Assembly (NCBI RefSeq): GCF_037176765.1
Contig: NC_090026.1
Location: 127,180,252 to 127,244,251 of the forward strand
Origin: Anolis sagrei
Lineage: Eukaryota; Chordata; Lepidosauria; Squamata; Anolidae
Reading direction: 5' to 3'
Length of the DNA: 64,000 bases
Made by a program: the position numbers and the translations under genes. Positions 16,472 to 27,841 of the stretch are shown in pieces (the stretch's first letter is position 1; every line of letters begins with the position of its first letter). Under the pieces are notes generated by a model that saw only the letters and a list, made by a program, of their open reading frames with translations, made no database searches and had not been told where the DNA came from.

Positions 16472-19400
16472 CTGCAAGCACAGAAAACACTCAGGTAAGT
16501 GATGGGTGGGTCTTCTCACTCAGTTTATCATATAGTTTCATAATGTCTGTATCCAGCAAAGTGGGACAAATGCACCACAAGACCAATGCACATCTGTCCA
16601 AAAGTGCATTACATTAATCCCAATGTGCAGCTGGCACCAATGGACATCATGTGCTCTCCTGCTGCCTTATTACAGACCTTCACAGTTCACTGATAGGGTT
16701 TCTCAGTGTCTCTGTTACAAGGATTAGGAACTGGACCACTATCAGAAAATGGAATGGGTTGAAAAGTGAAACCCAGGCAATTTAAACTTGCAAATGCAAG
16801 AGTAAACACTAGATGGCACCAAGTTGACTGTGTCCAAAAAAAGAAGCAGTGAAAGTAGACTAGGGCATGGCTAGGTTGAGAGAGAGCATGGCTATAATTA
16901 TGTCAAAACTGTGGAAAAGTAAGTGGGGTGGACAGAGTGTCAAGTTAAGAGAAAGGTAAAGGTTTCCTCTGACATAGACACCGAGAACTGGGAAGCCCTG
17001 GCCCTTGAGTGCTCCAGATGGAAGTCAGCTGTGACCAGCAGTGCTGTAGAATTTGAAGAGGCACGAATGGAGGGCGAAAGAGAGGAATGTGCCAAGAGGA
17101 AGGCATGCCAAGCCAACCCCAAAAGGAACCACCTCCCACCTGGATACCTATGCCCACACTGCAGAGAGCATGGCTATAATTATGTCAAAACTGTGGAAAA
17201 GTAAGTGGGGTGGACAGAGTGTCAAGTTAAGAGAAAGGTAAAGGTTTTCCCTGACATAGACACCGAGAACTGGGAAGCCCTGGCCCTTGAGCGCTCCAGC
17301 TGGAAGTCAGCTGTGACCAGCAGTGCTGTAGAATTTGAAGAGGTACGAATGGAGGGCGAAAGAGAGAAATGTGCCAAGAGGAAGGTGTGTCAAGCCAACC
17401 CGAAAGGGACCACCTTCCACTTGGAAACCGATGCCCACACTGCGGGAGAACATTCAGGTCAAGAATAGGGCTCCACAGTCACCTACAGACCCACCGCCTG
17501 GACACCAATCTTGGAAGACAATCGCAAGGGATCACATAAGTAAGTAAGTCCCCTGATATTAAGTCTACTTGTGCCTGACTCTAAGCCAAAGAGCCGGTGT
17601 TGTCCTTAGACACCTTCAAAGTCGTGGCCAGCATGACTGCATGGAGCGCCATTACCTTCCCGCAGAAGTGGTACCTATTGATCTACTCACATTTGCATGT
17701 TTTCAAACTGCTAGGTTGGCAGAAGCTAGGCCTAATAGCAGGAGCTCACCCCGCTCCTTGGATTGGAGCCACCAACCTTTTGATCAGCAAGTTCAGCAGC
17801 TCAGCGGTTTAACCCACTGCACCACCACAGTTAGAGATGTATAAAACTATGCCTAGCAGAGAATGAGATTCATGGAGATTCATGAGAAGTCTATGAATAG
17901 TTTCCAGATACAATGAATATCTGGAGTGTATCTAAAGTAATGGCTCTCAACTCTTGGTCCTCCAGATGCTTTGCACTTCATCTCCCAGAAACTATGGCCA
18001 CCACAGCCACTGGGAAGGGGATTCTGAGAGTTAAAGTCCTAAATGTCTGGAGGACCAAACTTGAGAATCAGTACTCTGTGCAGAGACAATATACTACCAT
18101 ACTTGCTAAAGGTCAGTGGAACATAACCCAATTCGCTTGTTTCCAATGCATTCTATCCAGCCACTTTGGACACAGAAAGTTTGGAAAGAGCTCAGAAAAG
18201 TTCCCTTTCGCTCCCAGAATCCCCAAGTGAATCTGGCCTTTTGTTAGGCCAGTTAGGAGTGCTTCAACGATAATTTTAGTGCCATTTAATAAATTGTATA
18301 GGGTTCTCCGAGTGCCAGCAAAGGCCTCACCTCCAGACGTCATTGAGCTCTGTTGGCACCAGTTCTCCGGACTCTGTCTCCACTGTGGCAAAGCCTCCGA
18401 TGAGGAAGAGGGTCCCAGACAGGCTCACCAGGCTGACAGAACTGCGCTCCTGGGGGAATTCGGTGAAGGCTTCCCATCTATCAAAGCAGAGAAGAGCAAA
18501 AGTTTCAGGAAATAAAGCTTAAGCCATAGTTCATAAACCATCCTACTTGCTGGAGATGCTTTAGCTAGAGATCACTGAACAATGGGCTGGACTTGATGGA
18601 CCATGAGACCCCTTCCAATGCTATGTATCTATCATTCTCCTCCATAGCAGAATTTCAGTGCATCTAAATTGATGGGAGCTGCATTCTATACACTCTTTAG
18701 TTAAGCCTGCTATGTAACTGTCATGTATCATGTTCTGTAGTTGATGGTGGTTGGTGGTGGTAGGCCTAGCAGTTGGTGATGGAAGGGTTAATGTAAGTCT
18801 TAGTTCTAACGGGTTGAGTAATCTGTAAGTAAGAGTTCATGGGTGAAAGCAATTAAGGGTGGGGGGTATGCAAGAGATAGGTTGCAGCTGGGTGTTTCTG
18901 GATATAAGGAGCTAGCCTTGGGACTGATCTTTGGGAGAAAAGTATTTGTCATATTTTGGTGGTAGATGCTGCTGGTTTTCCCCCAGGTTTGTGGATTTTC
19001 AGTGTCCTGACCTATCTCCTGAACCTTTGGAATCCTGGAACTTTGAATCTTGGACTGGCTTTTGACTACGGTATAGACTCTTGATCCCTGGACTTTGTTT
19101 ATTGAACTCTCAGCGTTTGACCACTGGACTGGACCTTTTGACTATGGAGTTACCTTGAACCTGCAACAGTGTTTGCTGTCAGTTTTGTTTTATATTCTGT
19201 GGCAGAGTGCTATCTTTATGTTTTATATTTTGGACTATTAAAACAGCCAGAAAATTGCTGTTTTAATTAAACTGTTTAACACAAACTGGGTATTTGTTTA
19301 GTTCATCTCTACCTGAATAAGGCAGAGCCCTGGCAACGCGACATAAGACCTTCGCAGAAGCATACGAGAAGCTCGGCCTGTCATTGAACATCGAGAAAAC

Positions 19401-22400
19401 CAAAGTGCTCTTCCAGCAGTCACCAGCCAACCCCTCTCCAATACCAGAGATACAGCTTAATGGTGTAACATTAGAAAATGTTGACCATTTCCACTACCTT
19501 GGCAGCCACCTCTCCACCAAAGTCAACATCGACACCAAAATACAACACCGCCTGAACTCTGCGAGTGCAGCATTTTTCTGAATGAAGCGGAGAGTGTTTG
19601 AGGACCCGGACATCCAAGGGATACCTAGGTGCTTGTTTATAAAGCCATTGTCCTCCCAACCCTGCTATATGCCTGCGAAACATGGAGTGTCTACAGACGT
19701 CACATCCAACTCCTGGAATGATTCCATCAGCGCTGCCTCCGGAAAATCCTGCAAATCTCTTGGGAAGACAGGCAGACAAACGTCAGCATCCTGGAAGAAG
19801 CAAAGACCACCAGCGTTGAAGCGATGGTCCTACACCAACTGGGAAGCCCTGGCTCTTGAACACTCCAGCTGGAGGTCAGCTGTGACCAGCAGTGCTGCAG
19901 AATTTGAAGAGGCACGAATGGAGGGTGAAAGAGAGAAGCGTGCCAAGAGGAAGGCACGTCAAGCCAATCCCGACCGAGACCGCCTTCCACCTAGAAACCA
20001 ATGCCCTCATTGTGGAAGAAGATGCAGATCAAGAATAGGGCTCCACAGTCACCTATGGACCCACCGCCAGGATACTACACTTGGAGGACCATCATTCTCA
20101 CACTACAAGGGATTGCTTAAGTAAGTAACATTTGAAAGGTTCTCTGTTCCTGGCTTGAAAATGTTATTTCTTGTTTAATTGTGTGAGACTTGCTTTGAAA
20201 GTAGTTGTTATTCTCCAGAAACTTTGTTCTTCTGACTGACATATTTAACCTTTCAATGTGCCATTAATAGCCTTTTGTTCAGACTTCAAAAAAACAAAGT
20301 TGTTGCAGTTTCATGAACTTTCCCCATGTTTTTATGATGGATCCAATTAAGAAATGACATTTATAACCCAGGAACAAAACTTGTGTTAGCTTTCAAAGAG
20401 TGCCCGGTAATTGCTGGTATAGCTGAGTTGACTCACATCTATAGTGTATTTGAGACCCCAAAATTCTTTGCATTGCAGTTGAGATCATAGTGATTCACTG
20501 CCTGGAAATACCCACGGAGACAAGACTGTGGCAGATGGCATTGTTGTCCTTTGCCCATCAAAAGAAACAAAAACCCAGCACTTCAAACCCATGAGCTGTG
20601 GCTCTCTTTCCACATTGGGCACGGTACGTACTTGTCTGCTGAAATATCATACACTTCCACCGCATTGGTCAACCCCGAGTCGGTCACTCCTGCAGCTACG
20701 TAGATCTTGCCATTGTGGATGGTGGCCCCAAAGAGTGAACGGGCAGTTGTCATAGGCGCTAACTCCTTCCACTCAAACTTCTTTGGGTCGTAGACCAGCA
20801 AGGTGTTGAGGCACTTTCTAAAGGAGAGGAGAGGATAGGGGCCGTTAGTCAACCACTAACATCCTAAGATCACAATGTAGACCAGTGGTTCTCAACCTGG
20901 GGTCCCCAGATGTTTTTGGCCTTCAACTCCCAGAAATCCTAACAGCTGGTAAACTGGCTGGGATTTCTGGGAATTGTAGGCCAAAAACATTGGGGACCCC
21001 AGGTTGAGAACCACTGATGTAGACCTTCTTGGTCATTCATCCCTCAACCTCAGAGGCATCCCAAGACTTATTCTCTCTATCAGCAAAATCTCGACTTTTT
21101 CTAATAATTTGTTCTCATGCAATGAAGTGGTTTTTGGTAAGTATAAATATGTGAAGGGAAATCATAGGAAGGAGGGAGCAAGCTTGTTTTCTGCTGCCCT
21201 GGAGACTAGGATGCAGAACAATGGTTCCAAATGACAGGAAAGAAGATTCCACCTGAACATTAAGAAGAACTTCCAGAGCTGTTTCGCAGCGGAACTCTCT
21301 GCCCCAGATTGTGGTGGAGGCTCCTTCTTTGGAGGCTTTTAAGCAGAGGCTGGATGGCCATCTATCAAGAGTGCTTTGAATGCAATTTTCCTGCTTTTTG
21401 GAAGAAAGGGGTTGGACTGGATGGCCCACGAGGTCTCTTCCAACTCTAGGATTCCATGATTCTATTATCTCCAACAGCTGTGGAGTAATGAATCGGCTAC
21501 AGATACATTAGCTGGAGATCCTGCACTGAGCATGTGGTTGGATTTGATGGTCCATGACACATCTCTTCCAATCTGTGATTCTATCCTATGATTGTATAAA
21601 TATGTGAGAGGAAGCCACAGGGAGGAGGGAGCAAGCTTGTTTTCTGCTTCCTTGGAGACTAGGACGCGGAACAATGGCTTCAAACTACAAGAGAGGAGAT
21701 TCCATCTGAACATTAGGAAGAACTTCCTGACTGTGAGAGCCTTTCAGCAGTGGAACTCTCTGCCCTGGAGTGTGGTGGGGGCTCCTTCTTTGGAAGCTTT
21801 TAAACAGGGGCTGGATGGCCATCTGTCAGGGGTGCTTTGAATGCAATATTCCTGCTTCTTGGCAGGGGGTTGGACTGGATGGCCCATGAGGTCTCTTCCA
21901 ACTATTTGATTCTATGATTCTTGTATTGCTTTTAGCCTGGATTTACAGAGTTATCCATGGTGCTATGAATCTGTACCTTCCAAATGAGATTCCTATACGA
22001 GTCTATCTTCCAAATAGGTTCAAAACTTGGGGTAGCTCTTGTGTCTGCAGTGGTGTCTTATGCCTCCAGTAAAGGTGGGATGATGAATTCAATCTTTTTG
22101 TCTAGAGTCCCAGTGGTTTCCAACCTTTGATCCTCCAGTTGTTTTGGACTTCAACTCCCAGAAATCCCAACAGCTTACTAGTTGTTAGGAATTGTGAGAG
22201 CTGAGGGCCAAAATACCTGGAGGGCCAAAAGTTGGGAACCACTCTAGACCAGTGGTTCTCAACCTCTGGGCCCCCAGGTGTTTTGGCCCACAACTCCCAG
22301 AAACCCCAGGTGGTTTACCAGCTGGGAGTTGAAGGCCAAAACATCTAGGGACCCACAGGTTGAGAACCACTGCTCTAGACCAAGTAGACTAGACCCAATG

Positions 22401-25400
22401 AGTCAGTTGTTGAATGTTGACTCAGTAGATATGTAAACTTCATCAACTCAATAGTTCTATTGGAACTGGGCTAACAATAGAGTACCAGTCTTGGTTTTAA
22501 CACGTAATGGTTTGAATATTGGTCTAAGATTCTGGAGAACAGGGTTTGAATCCATGTTTGGTCATAGAAACTGACTTAGGAAACTCATTGCCTCAAAAAG
22601 GGCAATGACCAAGAATATCTTGTCAAGATAACCCCTTGATAGGGTCACCTTAGAGCTACCATAATTCGGAAATTACTTGAAAGCACACAACAACAAGAAA
22701 TTCAAGATGCTGGACTCTTGTTTCCCAAACTATGCTCAAGAACTTGAATAGCTCCCAAACTAAAACCCAAAGTGGATCCACCACCCTACTAAGACTGGAC
22801 TTCTTGTTTAATTGTTACTCAGGTGCAGATCTCCAGTAGCATCTCACTCTCTTTTTGTCAATGTTATCCCATTTTCTTTGCACTTACTTATCCGTTCCTT
22901 TGCCTCCTATGACGTAGATAAGATCATTGTGGGACACCATGCCATGGCCATAGACCGGGTAAGGAAGGGAGTCAGATTCTCCCCATTTGAAGGATCTGAA
23001 AGAAGGAAAAACCACGTTACTTCCTTAATTTAGACAGGAAATGACATCCCTATCAATTCAGTCAGCACGACTCTTCCAATCTGGATTGTGGTCCCTGCAC
23101 TAGTTTTCCAATAGTTCCCTCCCACTTTCCACCTATGCCTTCTGAAGATGCATTGGGCATCTTTTGGGGATATTCCCTTTCTATCTTTCCTTACAACTTC
23201 TAGGCAAAGATTGGAAAAGTTACCTTCAGTATCTTACAGTCAAAATGCCCAAAAAAGTAACTTTTCCCAGCTCTGCACCTAGATGCCAAGCTTTACTTTG
23301 ATCCCAGGCTCTTAACCTCAAACATCCCTTTTTTATATATTTTCAAAAATCGTGTTGTGATTGTTTTTCTAGGGATGCTTTCAAAAGTAATTAACGTTTT
23401 CTTGATTATTGCTATTTGCTGTGTGTTCCTTGAGCTGCTAGAATCTGCTCTGGGATCACTTGGCATTTCGTTTTAATTAAAGGGGATTATGATAATGTTT
23501 TAAACAGCACCCGGGACCAATGCTGAAAGTGAAAACATGCTCTTGAGGTCAGTGTTTATATGGCGCAATCTGAAATGAATCCGTCAAACCAGTCTCCTTC
23601 AATCTGAAGGATGGGACTACCACACCCATCATCCCCAGAATGATGGGGTTGTGGTCCAAGATGTATGAAGAGTATCAAGTGGGAGAAGTTTGGTTCAAGT
23701 GCCCTGACTAGAGTAGACCCATATGATAAATCAAACTTACCTATGCGATGACTCAACATTGAACTATTGACTCTATAAGTCTATTCAAGTTGGGACTGGT
23801 CAATGGGAGGGTCAATAGTTTCACATGTTAAAGCAACAAATAGGTAAGCTTCATAATCTTCATCCCCAGAATGATGGGTTGTAGTTCAATATATATGAAA
23901 AATATCAGGTTGTAGGAGTTTGGCTCAAATGGTCTGACTAGAGTAGACCCATAGGAAGAATAAAACTTTCCTATGTGTTGCCTTAACATTGAACTATTGA
24001 CTCTAGAAGTCCACTCAGGTTGGGACCACTCAGGTTGGGAAAGTCAACAGTTCAATGTTAAGGCAGCATATAGGTAAATTCAATATATCCAATGGGTCTA
24101 CTCTAGCAGGGACTCGTTCCATTTGTTTTTAGCACTTGCCATGGCTGGCTTTGTTGGCCAATGTGAAATGGTGCCTTCAGTACTGGTGGAATGGTGAACC
24201 CTATCTACTGACAGCGAGTCAATACATATGTAAACATCATCAGCTCAATGTAGTCTACTGGAATTGGGACCAATGACAGGATTCCAGACTAAGTTTTGGC
24301 ATGAACCACGGTGAAATGGTTTGAGTATTGGACTAAGAGTCTAGACACCAGAGTTTGAGTCCCTATTTAGCTATGGAAATCCAACTTAGGCAAGTCACAG
24401 CCTCTCAACTCTTCAGGAGAGTCATATAATGACCAAGGAACTTCTAGCCTATGGGGTCACTATAAGTCAGACATGACTTGAAGGCATGCAACAGCAACAA
24501 ATTGAAGGTGTGGAACCCCATTGCCCAAAAGATGTTCAAGACTTATCCTTTCAAGTTCAGACTAAATCCCAAAGTGGATCCATCACCCGACTGACATTGG
24601 TGTCAAAAGCCACTACCAATCAGGTCCTAAGCCATGATGTGACACAGCTTGGGAGAGTAAGGGCCTTACGAAATGGATTTTGAGGCCATGATTGACTTTG
24701 GTACTCACAGTCGGTCGTAGCACATGACCGAATCCAGTGTTTGCTCGCCTTCCTTCAGCTCCTTTCCTCCCACCACAAATATTGAGTTTTCTGCTTCGCC
24801 GAGGCCGAAGAGACAACGCGGAGATGGAAGAGGCGGCATCCCAAGCCAGTCTGAATCCAGGTGGTCATACTGCAAAGAAGTAGAAGGCAACCATGGAGAT
24901 AACAGGTGAACCATCTTGAGATATCACTTAGGACCCTTTGACACAGCCATATAACCCAGAATATCAAGAATATCCACAATATCTGCTTTGATCTGGATTA
25001 TCTGTGTCCGCATTGCCATATAATCCAATTCAAAGCAGATAATGTGGGATTTTATACAGTTGTGTGGAAGGGGCCATAGTGTTATTTAAAGACTCACATA
25101 ACTAGTAAATGTTTTGCTGAGATATATAATGCAAGGAGATCAGATGAAGCAACTCCAAGAGTTGGTCATCAGAGTTCTACTTAAAAACCACTAATCAAGG
25201 GGAGTCCATTACCCGCTGGGATAGTCTATCCCATGCTCGCCAAAATACAGATCGGATAATCCTGGTTTTAAATGTTATGGGGTTCCTGGAAATATGGAAC
25301 CCCATAACCCCAAGGGTGCTTTGAAAGTAATCTAATTCTCAATGTAGAGCACATCCATAGCATGTCAAGTGCATGGCTACCCAGACTCTGCTTCAATACC

Positions 25401-27613
25401 TCCAGCAAAAGAGTGGAAATCATCAATCACTTTTCAAATGACTACTTGGTCAGATTAAGCCACAGCCCACTAGCATTTATGACTGGTCGGACCCATTTGA
25501 TTTTTATGTCTCTTGAAACCAGAGTATCTCTCTAAACACCAAATGCTGGGATCACATCAGTTTCTATTGTCACCTGTCACTCATTGTAATCAGGATGCTG
25601 AGCGGGACAATCCTTTTCTCCAATCTGGGAAGGGATTTGTCCCCCTTTTCACACGTAAATCACAGTATCAAACTGGTCCCAGTTTGGGAGGCACAGCCCT
25701 GATTGATCCTGTCATCCCATTTTCTCATCTGTTTTTCCAAAATGTCCCAGTGGATCTTTCCTCCTCCCAATTTCTCCTTGCTTTTATCCACTCCAGCAAA
25801 CTGAGGCCCCTTCCAAACAGATGTATCAAATCCACATTGAACTGGATTATATGCTAGTGTGGACTCAGATAACTCAGTTCAATGCAGATATTGTGGATTA
25901 TACATATGGCTGTGTGGGAGGGACCTGAATTCAAAGTATGGATGTAGTTTTCAGATGAGAAGGAGAAGAAGGCACCATCTTGCCCTTCCCAGTAGGCTTT
26001 GGCAAAAGCAAACTATTGATGCATTCTTCTTCATTATAAAGTTTTCCCAACTTGACTGCATTCTTATATTTCTTGGTTCCCTTCCACACAGCCCTATATC
26101 CCAGAATATCAAGGCAGAAAATCCCACAATATCTGCTTTGAACTGGGTTGTCTGAGTCCACACTCAGATAATGTGGGATTTCCTACCTTGATATTCTGGG
26201 ATATAGGGTTGTGTGGAAAGGCCCTAAGTTGTATGCATTTTGGTTTTCATTTGTGAAATGTTGGAAATTTTGCAGTATATAGATATTTGTCAGAGTAATC
26301 TCCGCCCTCCCAATATGATACGTGAAAGAGGGAGTCAAACTAAAGCTATGCCATAAAGATTAAAATCACTTGGGGTTGACTCCCCATTCCAACAAGAGAC
26401 GAATACAGCTCTTGGTTCAAAAGCAGAAATATGTGCATTGGGAGGAGTTATCCATTACCTGCAAGAAATAGGAGTTCATTGGATCTTCTTTATTGTCCTC
26501 ATTGTAGTAAAGTCCCCCTGCTATGAAGACCTGGTTCTCGCGGGTGACCAGGCTGACGTGGTTCTTTGGGATCTGGGCAGAAAGTGAGGCGTAAAAGCAC
26601 TCATTGGCTGACGGGTCATAGGCCACCGCCCCCGAGTCACTGACCATGAAAATGAGATCTTGAAGAAACATCCCAAACCTCATGGTGTCATTCAAGATCC
26701 CTGGGAGACCTTCCTCTGCTTCCTCCTCCTCCTTCTCAACACCGTCTTCCTCTACTCCTCCATTGATGACATTGTCCCCAGCCTTCTTCTCCCCTTTTTT
26801 CTTCACTCTTTTCACCACTGCAAATTTCCCTTCATGGGCGTCCTTCACCATCTGCAACTTCTTGAGAAGTTCTGGGCTGGACTTGACCAGAGGGTGCTTC
26901 TCCACATGATCCTTGAAGTAATCCTTCTCAATGAGGCGAAAACGGATGCTGTCAAAGACCACTGGCAGGGCCTTTGCTCGGCTCTCCCGGTCTTTGGTTG
27001 TGGCCCATTTCATCACCACCTCAAAGACGGACTCTTCCTTCTCGATATTCAGGGAATCACTGGAGATGATGGCAATGAGTTCATCGGGGGAGAGCTGGAA
27101 GAATTCCTCATCCCGGGAGATCAAGGCAAAGCGGTCACAGATGAAATCCCGGGCAGCGACTGCCAAGCGGGCACAGTCCAACATCAAACCCAGCCTGAAA
27201 ATGGCCAAGCAGTTGCTGAGGCAAAGCCGCTTCTGAAGGAAAGAGACACAGACGGTGAAAATGGAAGGGATCTGGAACATGTTGGCCACGGAGAAGATAT
27301 CCTGAACGTTCTGCTCGGTGAGCTCCAGTTCTGAGGTGTAGATGTAATGGAGGATCTTGCCCATGACGTCTGGATCCACATCTTCTAAGCTGATCTCCCT
27401 TTTCTTGCTCTCTTCCATATCCGAGAGGAACATGGCCCTGAAGTAAGGACTGCAAGCTGCCAGGACCAAGCGGTGACATGGAAACTCCTTCCCTTTCACC
27501 TTCAGGACACAATCCAAGAACTTGTTGTGGTCCAGCAAGTCCTTGAGACCATCTTGAAGAAGCGTTTGCTGGTAGAGACGTAACTCTTCCGCTTGTTCTA
27601 AGGAGACGGCCAT
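16360..27613 (-). CDS. KLHL40: KLHL40 (kelch-like 40), complete in six coding exons
   Basis: The coding exons are 27613-26459, 24869-24709, 22995-22888, 20817-20632, 18477-18331 and 16471-16360. All have GT/AG junctions and compatible phases, giving 622 residues against 621 remembered for human. The order is BTB (~33-130), BACK (~135-240), an acidic/lysine-rich linker (~268-302) and kelch repeats from ~310 to the end (LNVLRLTKM). In mammals KLHL40 is a striated-muscle protein that binds nebulin and leiomodin-3, stabilises thin filaments, and can act as a Cullin-3 adaptor; loss causes nemaline myopathy. No stop or frameshift is seen. The ATG at 27613 was chosen because [16 protein letters not shown] aligns with the known N-terminus; upstream in-frame residues belong to the 5' UTR. 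The gene lies antisense to ZBTB47. Confidence 0.95.
16500..16880. other. KLHL40 intron 5, nothing recognised
   Basis: Unique-looking intron sequence; no repeat or gene was recognised before the LINE tail duplication. Confidence 0.5.
16881..17548 (+). mobile_element. LINE C-terminal fragment, tandemly duplicated (282 bp)
   Basis: Both copies encode a LINE C-terminal segment: [24 protein letters not shown] and an ERE-AKRK stretch, leading toward a C2H2 motif. The second copy starts 282 bases after the first (16881 and 17163), with the junction at AGAGAGCATGGCTATAATTA. Sister copies without the duplication are at 19331-20130 and 40070-40920. Confidence 0.75.
17549..17830 (-). mobile_element. 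tRNA-derived SINE (Sauria-like), reversed
   Basis: It has the same layout as 15690-15992: a GGTGGTGCAGTGGGTTAAAC head, a body with CTAGCAGTTTGAAAACATGC, and a tail with AGTCAGGCACAAGTAGAC. Confidence 0.78.
17940..18075. mobile_element. Foldback MITE, diverged
   Basis: Inverted arms run from TGGCTCTCAACTCTTGGTCC to GGACCAAACTTGAGAATCAG. The loop lies around the GCCACCACAGCCACTGGGAA stretch. Confidence 0.6.
18331..18477 (-). CDS. KLHL40: KLHL40 exon 5 (kelch)
   Basis: It has 147 nt starting [19 protein letters not shown] and ending ELNDVW plus the split Arg codon before GTGAGG. It includes the [18 protein letters not shown] blade. Confidence 0.94.
18690..19325. other. LTR-like or other long insert, unassigned
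   Basis: The sequence has a TATAAGGAGC stretch and ends in AT-rich AATTAAACTGTTTAACAC sequence with a poly(A)-like motif, as LTRs often do. No target duplication or second copy is seen in the window. If it is an LTR it is a solo fossil. Confidence 0.25.
19331..20130 (+). mobile_element. LINE 3' fragment with C-terminal C2H2 motif
   Basis: Successive frames encode [18 protein letters not shown], a [18 protein letters not shown] segment and, at the end, [21 protein letters not shown], a C2H2-type finger. This order (RT palm end, connector, terminal finger) is known from several animal LINEs. The clade is not assigned. It has at least two frameshifts or stops. Confidence 0.7.
20131..20631. other. 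KLHL40 intron 4, nothing recognised
   Basis: AT-rich unique-looking sequence with no repeat recognised. Confidence 0.5.
20632..20817 (-). CDS. KLHL40: KLHL40 exon 4 (kelch)
   Basis: It has 186 nt after CTCCTTTAG, encoding [19 protein letters not shown] and [20 protein letters not shown]. It ends SADK before GTACGT. Confidence 0.95.
20881..21018. mobile_element. Foldback MITE, nearly palindromic
   Basis: Arms of about 65 bases begin CAGTGGTTCTCAACCTGGGG and end in the complement CCCAGGTTGAGAACCACTG. Close relatives are at 22247-22377, 33494-33635 and 45084-45225. The ends are hAT-like. Confidence 0.8.
21125..21475 (+). mobile_element. CR1 LINE 3' end fragment
   Basis: It runs from TAAATATGTGAAGGGAAATC through TTGGACTGGATGGCCCACGA to the TTCCATGATTCTAT tail, moderately diverged. 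Confidence 0.82.
21590..21926 (+). mobile_element. CR1 LINE 3' end fragment, second copy
   Basis: This is a less diverged copy of the same 3' region. It encodes [19 protein letters not shown] and ends TTCTATGATTCTTG. Confidence 0.82.
22110..22378. mobile_element. Two adjacent foldback MITEs
   Basis: The first (about 22112-22246) has arms CAGTGGTTTCCAACC / GGTTGGGAACCACT-like. The second (22247-22377) has CAGTGGTTCTCAACCTCTGG and its inverted partner. They abut at CTCTAGACCAG. Confidence 0.65.
22510..22693 (+). mobile_element. tRNA-derived SINE (second family)
   Basis: The head TGGTTTGAATATTGGTCTAA is followed by a B-box-like GGGTTTGAATCC. The 3' part AGGGTCACCTTAGAGCTACC ends AAGCACACAACAACAAG. 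Copies are at 24300-24497 and 40985-41165. Confidence 0.75.
22888..22995 (-). CDS. KLHL40: KLHL40 exon 3 (kelch)
   Basis: It has 108 nt between CTTCTTTCAG and GTAAGT. It encodes [18 protein letters not shown] and [17 protein letters not shown]. The phase matches both neighbours. Confidence 0.94.
23636..24095. repeat. Diverged 230-bp tandem duplication
   Basis: GACTAGAGTAGACCCATA occurs at about 23706 and again 230 bases later, with the surrounding 200 bases alignable by eye. Shorter related pieces (TAGACCCAATGA...) are near 22390, 24110, 46100 and 47120, so the unit is part of a dispersed repeat. Confidence 0.6.
24300..24497 (+). mobile_element. tRNA-derived SINE (second family)
   Basis: TGGTTTGAGTATTGGACTAA heads the copy and GACTTGAAGGCATGCAACAG closes it. 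Confidence 0.78.
24709..24869 (-). CDS. KLHL40: KLHL40 exon 2 (kelch)
   Basis: It has 161 nt, starts after CTTCTTTGCAG with [18 protein letters not shown], and ends MCYDRL in phase 2 before GTGAGT. It codes the VVGG-containing kelch blade ([12 protein letters not shown]). Confidence 0.95.
24926..25080. mobile_element. Palindromic MITE
   Basis: Arms: AGGACCCTTTGACACAGCCA at the left and TTGTGTGGAAGGGGCC at the right; the centre contains ATCTGCTTTGATCTGGATTA and its inverse. It is the same family as 25798 and 26072. Confidence 0.65.
25081..25797. other. KLHL40 intron 1, nothing recognised
   Basis: About 700 bases of unique-looking sequence with no repeat or gene recognised. Confidence 0.5.
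25798..26226. mobile_element. Two palindromic MITEs
   Basis: 25798-25940 is a diverged copy. 26072-26226 is nearly perfect: CCCTTCCACACAGCCCTATA to TATAGGGTTGTGTGGAAAGG, with arms of about 70 bases. Confidence 0.75.
26459..27613 (-). CDS. KLHL40: KLHL40 exon 1 (BTB, BACK, first kelch)
   Basis: It has 385 whole codons. The BTB hallmark [19 protein letters not shown] is at residues 44-62. BACK contains [17 protein letters not shown]. The linker has a KKKGEKK basic run and an EKEEEEAEE acidic run, and is the most variable part. The exon closes SYFLQ before GTAATG. The long plus-strand open frame opposite is a shadow. Confidence 0.96.
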
Positions 27614-27772
27614 GGTTGAAAACTTGTCTGGTCTTCTTCGTTGACCCGGTCTTCCAGCTCTTGTGAACCTGGGAGAGCTCTTTCTTGATTCCTGATGGAG
27701 CGCTGACCAAGAATATGAGCCTGGCTGCTTGTCCAGCTGGCTGTGTGGCTCAGTTTCCACAGCGCGAGGGGT

Positions 27773-27786
27773 TTTTATATATATAG
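27773..27786 (-). promoter_or_regulatory. KLHL40 core promoter, TATA box
   Basis: On the minus strand CTATATATATAAAAAC lies about 165 bases upstream of the KLHL40 ATG. The start of transcription would be expected near 27745-27755. E-box cores CAGCTG occur at 27734-27739 and 27917-27922, fitting a muscle gene, but binding is inferred only. Confidence 0.6.
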
Positions 27787-27841
27787 CCACGGCGTTACAA
27801 AGCTTAGGGAATCCATTCGGGAGCATGTGTAAGCCGATCAC

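Noticed and set aside
26660-27334. 224-codon plus-strand frame
   Set aside because: It is an antisense shadow of KLHL40 exon 1.
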